From the NCBI GenBank assembly GCA_044341625.1, contig JBIIRI010000051.1, forward strand, positions 1-21,595: a DNA stretch of 21,595 bases, given 5' to 3'. The stretch's first letter is position 1. Every line of letters starts with the position of its first letter. The translations under genes and the position numbers were made by a program. A model generated the notes under the pieces. That model was given only the letters and a program-made list of their open reading frames with translations. It searched no databases and was not told the DNA's origin. The DNA comes from Falsiroseomonas sp044341625. GTDB taxonomy: Bacteria > Pseudomonadota > Alphaproteobacteria > Acetobacterales > Acetobacteraceae. Positions 17,208-21,595 of this stretch are shown one piece after another.

Positions 17208-17236
17208 CCGTTAGCGCCGCCCGCGTCGCGGGGCAA
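17208..17236 (-). promoter_or_regulatory. Weak candidate promoter of tig
   Basis: On the minus strand TTGCCC (17231-17236), 17 bases and TAACGG (17208-17213) form a sigma-70-like pair about 65 bases before the tig ATG. It resembles the candidate ahead of tRNA-Val, with the same TAACGG and spacing. Both boxes are imperfect in very GC-rich DNA, so this is weak. Confidence 0.3.
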
Positions 17237-17294
17237 TGGGGCGGGGGGCGGTTCGGGGGGCGATGGGCGTTGCGGGACGGTTGGGCGTGGCGGA

Positions 17295-17321
17295 GGTCGG
17301 TCGCGGGGAAGGTCGGTCGCG
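17295..17321. repeat. Short direct repeat upstream of tig
   Basis: The 11-mer GGTCGGTCGCG occurs at 17295-17305 and again at 17311-17321, 16 bases apart. It could be a tandem regulatory site or a simple duplication; nothing else supports a function. Confidence 0.4.
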
Positions 17322-17330
17322 CCCCCACCC

Positions 17331-17371
17331 GCCCGCTGCGCGGGCACCCTCCCCCGCAAAGCGGGAGAGGG
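17331..17371. repeat. Pair of adjacent palindromes upstream of tig
   Basis: GCCCGC/GCGGGC (17331-17345, loop 3) is followed by an 11-base arm pair with one mismatch and an AAA loop (17347-17371; arms CCCTCCCCCGC and GCGGGAGAGGG). Elements of this look, a CCCTC...GCGGG hairpin next to a GC-rich one, are common dispersed palindromes in GC-rich proteobacterial intergenic DNA. I cannot count genomic copies from this window. Confidence 0.6.
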
Positions 17372-17381
17372 AAGGTGGCAG

Positions 17382-17686
17382 CCCGGTGCCTGAGGGCAGT
17401 GCAGAGTGCTGGCGAAGAGTGCTGGCGGCCGGCCAAAGGCCGGCCGAGCGCCCGAAGGGCGCCGCGCCCAAACCATCCGCCCCGTCCGGCGCGCCAGTGC
17501 GTGGCGCGAAGCCAAGCCGCCGGAGGCGGCGCCCGGCGTCTGAGGGCATCACAGCGTGCTGGCGGCCGGCCCCGGGCCGGCCGAGCGCCCGAAGGGCGCC
17601 GCGCACAGCCTGCGCGCGCGGCCGGGTGCGTCAGTGGCCTGCGCGAAGCCAAGCGGCCGGAGGCCGCGCCCGGCGTTTGAGGGTCA
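17382..17686. repeat. Tandem stem-loop repeat units (two full, one partial)
   Basis: Two related units, 17382-17531 (150 bases) and 17532-17668 (137 bases), each begin CCCGG(C/T)G followed by a TGAGGGCA-like stretch; a third start follows at 17669. Each unit holds GGCCGGCC/GGCCGGCC (17427-17445 and 17564-17582), GCGCCC/GGGCGC with loop GAA (17448-17462 and 17585-17599), and a six-pair stem with loop GGA near its end (17516-17530 and 17653-17667). That last stem is GCCGCC/GGCGGC in one unit and GCGGCC/GGCCGC in the other, so both sides changed together. The first unit also has CGCGCCA/TGGCGCG (17490-17508). No reading frame here looks like a protein. Its end matches the nuoA-nuoB element in reverse orientation. 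Confidence 0.8.
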
Positions 17687-17694
17687 AGTAAAAA

Positions 17695-17775
17695 TGCGGG
17701 CGGAGGGACTTGAACCCCCATGGCTTGCGCCACTGGAACCTAAATCCAGCGTGTCTACCGTTTCACCACGCCCGC
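17695..17775 (-). tRNA. tRNA-Leu (UAG)
   Basis: This class II tRNA has acceptor GCGGGCG/CGCCCGC, anticodon stem CTGGA/TCCAG with loop TTTAGGT (anticodon TAG, Leu), a long variable arm with stem GGC/GCC around GCAA, and T loop TTCAAGT. The discriminator is A and no CCA is encoded. The next bases on the minus strand are TTTTAC, so a T-run follows the acceptor stem directly. No clear promoter is visible in the 84 bases up to the preceding gene. Confidence 0.96.
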
Positions 17776-17780
17776 AAACC

Positions 17781-17806
17781 GGGGCGCACCGTCAGCGACG
17801 CGCCCC
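17781..17806 (-). terminator. Hairpin between the E1-like gene and tRNA-Leu
   Basis: GGGGCGC (17781-17787) and GCGCCCC (17800-17806) form a perfect 7-pair stem with a 12-base loop, 53 bases after the stop codon at 17860. Only GGTTTG follows on the minus strand before the tRNA begins, so termination would be weak; it could also act in tRNA-Leu 5' processing. Confidence 0.4.
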
Positions 17807-17859
17807 GAGACCCACAGATGCGACAGCCAGCGCCTCCGGTCGAGTCCCCAAAGACAGGA

Positions 17860-20253
17860 TCACCCGCCCAGCAGCGCCTCCGCGCAGGCATCCAGGATGG
17901 CGTCCACATCCAACCCGTACTCCCGGTAGAGGTCGGGGATATCCCCCGCCTGGCCGAAGCGGTCCACACCAAGCGGCACCACGCGCTGGCCGCGCACCGC
18001 GCCCATCCAGGCATGGGCCGCCGGGTGCCCATCCAGCACGCTCACCAGCGCCGCGCCGGGCGCGAGGGGGGCCAACAGGGTCTCGATCGCGGAAGCCTCC
18101 GCCCCCCTGCCCTGCCGCCGCGCCCGCCGCGCCGCAAGCCAGCCGGCATGCAGCCGGTCCGGCGAGGTGATGGCGAGCAGCCCGGCGCCCGGCTCCTCCT
18201 CCCGCAGCGTCTCGAAGGCCTCCATCGCCTCGGGCGCCACGGGGCCCTGATAGGCGATGGCGATTCGCGCGCCGGGGGCGGGCGGGACGGCCCAGTAGCC
18301 GCCTGCGATCACCGCCCTGGGGTCCAGGCTCCGCTCCGGCTGCGCCAGGCCACGCGTCGACAGCCGCAGCCACACGGCGGAGCCATCGGGCTTCTGCATA
18401 TGCGCGAAGGCATGGCGCATCAGGATCGCCAGTTCGTCGGCATGGGCGGGCTCGAAGCTCGCCAGCCGGTCGGCGGCCATGCCGAGCAGCGGCGTGTTCA
18501 CCGATTGGTGCTGCCCGCCTTCCGGCGCCAGCGTCAGGCCCGAAGGCGTGGACACCAGCAGGAAGCGGGCATCCTGGTAGCAGGCATAGATCAGCGCATC
18601 GAGGCCACGATTGACGAAGGGATCGTAGACGGTGCCCACCGGCAGCAGCCGCGCGCCGTTCAGATCGTGGCTGAGCCCGAGCGCCGACAGCAGCAGGAAC
18701 AGGTTCTGCTCCGCGATGCCCAACTCGATATGCTGGCCTTCCGGCGCCATGCCCCAGCGCTGGGCCGAGGCCAGCTTCGCGTCGCGGAACACATCGTTCT
18801 TCATATGCCGGTCGAAGATCCCGCGCCGGTTCACCCAAGGGCCGAGACTGGTGGAGACGGTGACGTCCGGGCTGGTCGTCACGATCCGCCGCGCGATCTC
18901 CTGCGCCTCCCCGCTCCCGCGGCCGAGTTCGGCCAGGATCTCTCCGAAGGCGGCCTGGGTGGACAGCTTCCGCCCCGCCCCGGCGCGCGGCACGGGCAGG
19001 CTCGCCGGCACATGCACCATCGGCGCGGATAGCCGCCGGCCTTCGGGCGCCAGCGGCTTGGCGAAGGGCGTGGCGTCCAGGAAGGCGCGCAACTCGGCCT
19101 CGGTCGCGTCCAGCCCCTCGAATTGGTCCCATTCATGGCCGTCGCGGATGGACATGGCGGCCTTGAAGGCGACCATCTGCTCCTTCGTCATCAGCCCGGC
19201 ATGGTTGTCCTTGTGGCCGGCGAAGGGCAGGCCCATGCCCTTGATGGTATAGGCGATGAAGCAGGTGGGCTGGTCGCCCGCGGCATCCTGCGCCCGAAAA
19301 GCTTCCGTCAGCGTCTCGATGTCGTGGCCGCCGAGATTGGTCATCAGCGCCGCCAATTCGTCATCGGTCAGCGGGTCGATGATCGCCCGCACCCCGGGAA
19401 GACGGCCGAGTTCTGCCAGCAGCGCGTTGCGCCAGGCAGCCCCACCCTGGAAGGTCAGCGCGGCGTAGAGGCTGTTCGGGCAATCGTCGATCCAGCGCCG
19501 CAGCGCCTCGCCATCCGGCCGCGCGAAGGCGGCCTGCAGCTTGCGGCCGTATTTGAGGGTCACGACGTTCCAGCCCATGTCGCGGAACAGCCCCTCGATC
19601 CGGCCGAACAGCCGGTCGGGGACGACGCTGTCGAGGCTCTGGCGGTTGTAATCCACCACCCACCAGACATCCCGCACATCGTGCTTCCAGCCTTCGAGGA
19701 GCGCTTCGTAGATGTTGCCCTCATCGAGTTCGGCATCGCCCACGACGGCGACATGGCGGCCCTTCGGGATCTCCGCGCGGCCCATGCCGTGCAGGCGCAC
19801 ATAGTCCTGCACCAAGCTGCCGAAGGTGGTCAGCGCGACGCCGAGGCCGACGGAGCCGGTCGAGAAATCGACCTCCGCCCCATCCTTCACGCGGCTGGGA
19901 TAGGGCTGGATGCCGCCGAATTCCCGCAAGGTCGCGAGCTTCTGCTGGCCCTGGCGGCCGAGCAGGTAGTTGATGGCGTGGAAGACCGGCCCCGCATGGG
20001 GCTTCACCGCCACGCGGTCCTGTGGCCGCAGCACTTCCAGATAGAGCGCCGCCATGATCGAGATGCAGGAGGCGCAGGACGCCTGGTGCCCGCCCACCTT
20101 CAGCCCGTCGCGGCTGGGCCGGATGTGGTTGGCGTTGTGGATCATCCAGGCCGAGAGCCAGAGCAGCTTGCGCTCCAGCAGCCGCAGCAGCCGCAGCCTT
20201 TCGGCCGGGTCATAGGCCTTCATCGCCTGCCTGGCCGGGCGTTCCGCCGTCAT
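17860..20253 (-). CDS. AceE/MdeB-like thiamine-diphosphate enzyme (2-oxoacid dehydrogenase E1 or transketolase family)
   Basis: This 797-residue protein belongs to the homodimeric 2-oxoacid dehydrogenase E1 family (AceE, MdeB), often annotated only as transketolase. The pyrophosphate domain has KPHAGPVFHAINYLLG (84-99), STGSVGLGVAL (131-141) and the thiamine-diphosphate motif GDAELDEGN (172-180), closing at Asn203. The pyrimidine domain carries GIAEQN with the expected activating Glu515. The C-terminal domain ends VDRFGQAGDIPDLYREYGLD like AceE. It lacks about 75 N-terminal residues which in AceE bind the E2 core. No E2 or E3 gene is nearby. The ATG at 20253 has GGAGG 7 bases upstream, so the short N-terminus is real. 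MdeB acts on 2-oxobutyrate in Pseudomonas; the substrate here is unknown. It follows malonyl-CoA decarboxylase by 71 bases and may be co-transcribed with it. Confidence 0.88.
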   Translation of the reverse strand: MTAERPARQAMKAYDPAERLRLLRLLERKLLWLSAWMIHNANHIRPSRDGLKVGGHQASCASCISIMAALYLEVLRPQDRVAVKPHAGPVFHAINYLLGRQGQQKLATLREFGGIQPYPSRVKDGAEVDFSTGSVGLGVALTTFGSLVQDYVRLHGMGRAEIPKGRHVAVVGDAELDEGNIYEALLEGWKHDVRDVWWVVDYNRQSLDSVVPDRLFGRIEGLFRDMGWNVVTLKYGRKLQAAFARPDGEALRRWIDDCPNSLYAALTFQGGAAWRNALLAELGRLPGVRAIIDPLTDDELAALMTNLGGHDIETLTEAFRAQDAAGDQPTCFIAYTIKGMGLPFAGHKDNHAGLMTKEQMVAFKAAMSIRDGHEWDQFEGLDATEAELRAFLDATPFAKPLAPEGRRLSAPMVHVPASLPVPRAGAGRKLSTQAAFGEILAELGRGSGEAQEIARRIVTTSPDVTVSTSLGPWVNRRGIFDRHMKNDVFRDAKLASAQRWGMAPEGQHIELGIAEQNLFLLLSALGLSHDLNGARLLPVGTVYDPFVNRGLDALIYACYQDARFLLVSTPSGLTLAPEGGQHQSVNTPLLGMAADRLASFEPAHADELAILMRHAFAHMQKPDGSAVWLRLSTRGLAQPERSLDPRAVIAGGYWAVPPAPGARIAIAYQGPVAPEAMEAFETLREEEPGAGLLAITSPDRLHAGWLAARRARRQGRGAEASAIETLLAPLAPGAALVSVLDGHPAAHAWMGAVRGQRVVPLGVDRFGQAGDIPDLYREYGLDVDAILDACAEALLGG

Positions 20254-20324
20254 GCCGCTTCCTCCAGCCCCGAATACACGGGGAGGATAGGCGCAGCCGC
20301 GCCCACGGCGGAAGCCCGGCGGGG
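20254..20324 (-). other. Gap between malonyl-CoA decarboxylase and the E1-like gene
   Basis: The 71 bases hold a strong GGAGG ribosome-binding site for the downstream gene, a small CCCCG/CGGGG inverted repeat around AATACA (about 20267-20282), and CTATCC, which might be a weak -10. There is no clear terminator, so read-through from the decarboxylase gene is likely. Confidence 0.45.
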
Positions 20325-21595
20325 CTACACGAAGCCCTTCGCCAGCTTGCGGACGGGGGCCGACGCGGCGCGCCTGCCGTCGCCGGCGTAATCCTCGTGG
20401 TATTCCTCGATCCGCGCGGGGTCGTAGAGGTAGTTCACCATCATCCCCGCGCTCTCCCGCCAGCCCTTCTCGCTCAGGTCGCCGCGCGGGTTCAGCCGTT
20501 CGACACGTGCCCCATTCGACAGGTGGAAATGCGCCACCGGGTCGCGCGCGCGCTTCGCCCGTCCGCGCGGCGATTCCGCCAGCAGGTAGCGCGAAGCGGC
20601 CCGCAGCAGCACGGGATCGAGCAGCTTCGCCACCGCCTCCTGCCGCCCCACCGCGCGGCGCGCCAGGATGCGTGCGAGCGTCTGCGCCGGGGTTTCGACC
20701 GTCGCAAGCGCCCCATCCGCCGCCGGCGGCGGGAGGGCGGGATCGGCCGGTGCGGCGGCGCGCAGCGCGGCCGCGTCTTCCTCCGTCACCAGCGCCGGAT
20801 CGGCCGCCGCGATCCGTTCCTCGATCCAGCGCCGGAAGCCAGGGATCGGCGAGAGCGTGGCGAAGGTCTTGAGGTTGCCGAATTCCGCCGAGAGCAGCGA
20901 CACCACGCGCTTGATCAGGAAATTGCCGAAGGAAATACCATCCAGCCCGCGCTGGCAGTTGTTGATGGAATAGAAGATCGCGGTGTCCGCCGCCTTCGGG
21001 TCGAGCAGCGGCGCCTTCTCATCCAGCAGGCGCTGCACATTGTCGGCCAGTCCCTTCACCAGCGCGACCTCCACGAAGATCAGCGGTTCCTCCGGCATGC
21101 GGGGGTGGAAGAAGGCGTAGCAGCGGCGGTCGGAATCGAGCCGGTTCTTCAGGTCGCGCCAGGTGCGGATGCGGTGCACCGCCTCGTACTGCACCAGCTT
21201 TTCCAGCAGCGCGGCGGAAGACGCCCAGTCGATCCGGCGCAGCTCCAGGAACCCCACATCGAACCAGGCCGCGAGCAGCGTCCGCAGATCCGCCTCCAGC
21301 GCCTCCAGCATCGGGTCGCCATCCATGGTGGCGAGCAGATCGGCGCGCAGATCCACCACGAACTTTACCCCATCCGGGATGGCGGTGAATTGCGTGAGAA
21401 GCCGCATGCGGGGCGGCTCCAGCGCCCGGCGCAGCCGCGCCTTGGCGGCGGCGCGTTCCGCCACCCCGGTCGCAGCCGCCACACGGTGCCAGGCGGCCGT
21501 GACCGCGTCGCCATCGGCATCGAAGCCCGCCAGCGCCCGCAGGAAGCCAGCCCGGCCTTCGCGGTCGGCGGCCAGGTAGCTCTCCGCCAGCCCGG
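20325..21595 (-). CDS. Malonyl-CoA decarboxylase, N-terminus beyond the window
   Basis: The enzyme converts malonyl-CoA to acetyl-CoA and CO2. The visible 422 residues cover most of the protein. The C-terminal acyltransferase-like domain has SINNCQRGLDGISFGNFLIK, LSPIPGF (the position of the catalytic Ser in the human enzyme) and HFHLSNGARVERLN (the position of the catalytic His). The ending SAGMMVNYLYDP is typical. The frame is open to the right edge and the part before the in-frame GTG at 21482 (GLAESYLAADREGR...AAWHRVAAATG) still resembles the helical N-terminal domain. I therefore treat the gene as cut by the window and not as starting at 21482. A low-complexity Ala/Pro insertion follows the LSPIPGF region. 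It precedes the E1-like gene by 71 bases. The symbol matA or mcd is not assigned because no malonate operon partner is visible. Confidence 0.92.
   Translation of the reverse strand, partial: GLAESYLAADREGRAGFLRALAGFDADGDAVTAAWHRVAAATGVAERAAAKARLRRALEPPRMRLLTQFTAIPDGVKFVVDLRADLLATMDGDPMLEALEADLRTLLAAWFDVGFLELRRIDWASSAALLEKLVQYEAVHRIRTWRDLKNRLDSDRRCYAFFHPRMPEEPLIFVEVALVKGLADNVQRLLDEKAPLLDPKAADTAIFYSINNCQRGLDGISFGNFLIKRVVSLLSAEFGNLKTFATLSPIPGFRRWIEERIAAADPALVTEEDAAALRAAAPADPALPPPAADGALATVETPAQTLARILARRAVGRQEAVAKLLDPVLLRAASRYLLAESPRGRAKRARDPVAHFHLSNGARVERLNPRGDLSEKGWRESAGMMVNYLYDPARIEEYHEDYAGDGRRAASAPVRKLAKGFV

Noticed and set aside
17382..17686. CRISPR-like array because of tandem repeats
   Set aside because: There are only two full units of unequal length (150 and 137 bases), internal hairpins throughout, no short identical repeats with unique spacers and no cas gene nearby.
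17382..17686. Integron attC or other cassette recombination sites
   Set aside because: No attC core sites, no cassettes and no integrase; the many short hairpins do not match a single imperfect attC fold.
17197..17733. Open frames in both directions over the tig-tRNA-Leu gap
   Set aside because: Their products are low-complexity Arg/Pro/Ala/Gly strings translated from palindromic repeats; several frames are open at once, which signals composition and not coding.
20325..21482. A complete 385-residue malonyl-CoA decarboxylase starting at GTG 21482
   Set aside because: The frame stays open to the window edge and the upstream residues fit the N-terminal domain of the family, so the start lies outside the window.

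Overview
This is a GC-rich window in which every recognisable gene lies on the minus strand, so gene order reads right to left. The gene content points to an alphaproteobacterium, and Rhodospirillales (Acetobacteraceae-like) is my best guess. The grounds are a mitochondrial-type complex I gene set with separate nuoC and nuoD and a NuoG without the extra N7 cysteines, the tig-clpP-clpX-lon-hup order, and TTGAC-type promoters. The taxonomy is inference from gene content only.

Layout from right to left. (1) 20325-21595: the C-terminal part of malonyl-CoA decarboxylase, which runs off the right edge. After a 71-base gap comes a 797-residue thiamine-diphosphate enzyme of the AceE/MdeB (homodimeric 2-oxoacid dehydrogenase E1) family at 17860-20253. 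(2) tRNA-Leu(UAG), then about 550 non-coding bases. These hold a tandem array of GC-rich stem-loop units and short palindromes that precede tig. (3) A protein quality-control cluster: trigger factor (tig), ClpP, ClpX, Lon and the nucleoid protein HU. Each gene is separated by about 200 bases or by terminator/promoter signals, so this is a cluster of separate or partly separate transcripts and not a tight operon. (4) tRNA-Val(UAC) and tRNA-Asp(GUC), each with a credible promoter. (5) The respiratory complex I operon nuoABCDEFGHIJK plus the first codons of nuoL. Most junctions overlap by 1-8 bases or are separated by a few bases. The exception is nuoA-nuoB, where 151 bases hold a run of five perfect stem-loops.

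How the genes work together: NuoEFG form the NADH-oxidising arm, NuoBCDI the connecting quinone-reducing arm, and NuoAHJKL the proton-pumping membrane arm. Trigger factor folds nascent chains, ClpXP and Lon remove damaged or regulatory proteins, and HU organises DNA. The right-hand pair links malonyl-CoA and 2-oxoacid chemistry to acetyl-CoA, but the real substrate of the E1-like enzyme cannot be read from the sequence.

The coding content is largely conserved housekeeping. I found no phage, insertion sequence, CRISPR array, toxin-antitoxin or defence system. The most unexplained material is non-coding: a related family of stem-loop repeats at 9034-9129 and 17382-17686, one copy inside the nuo operon, with paired substitutions that keep the stems. 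A palindrome upstream of hup and the orphan E1-like enzyme beside malonyl-CoA decarboxylase also merit a second look.
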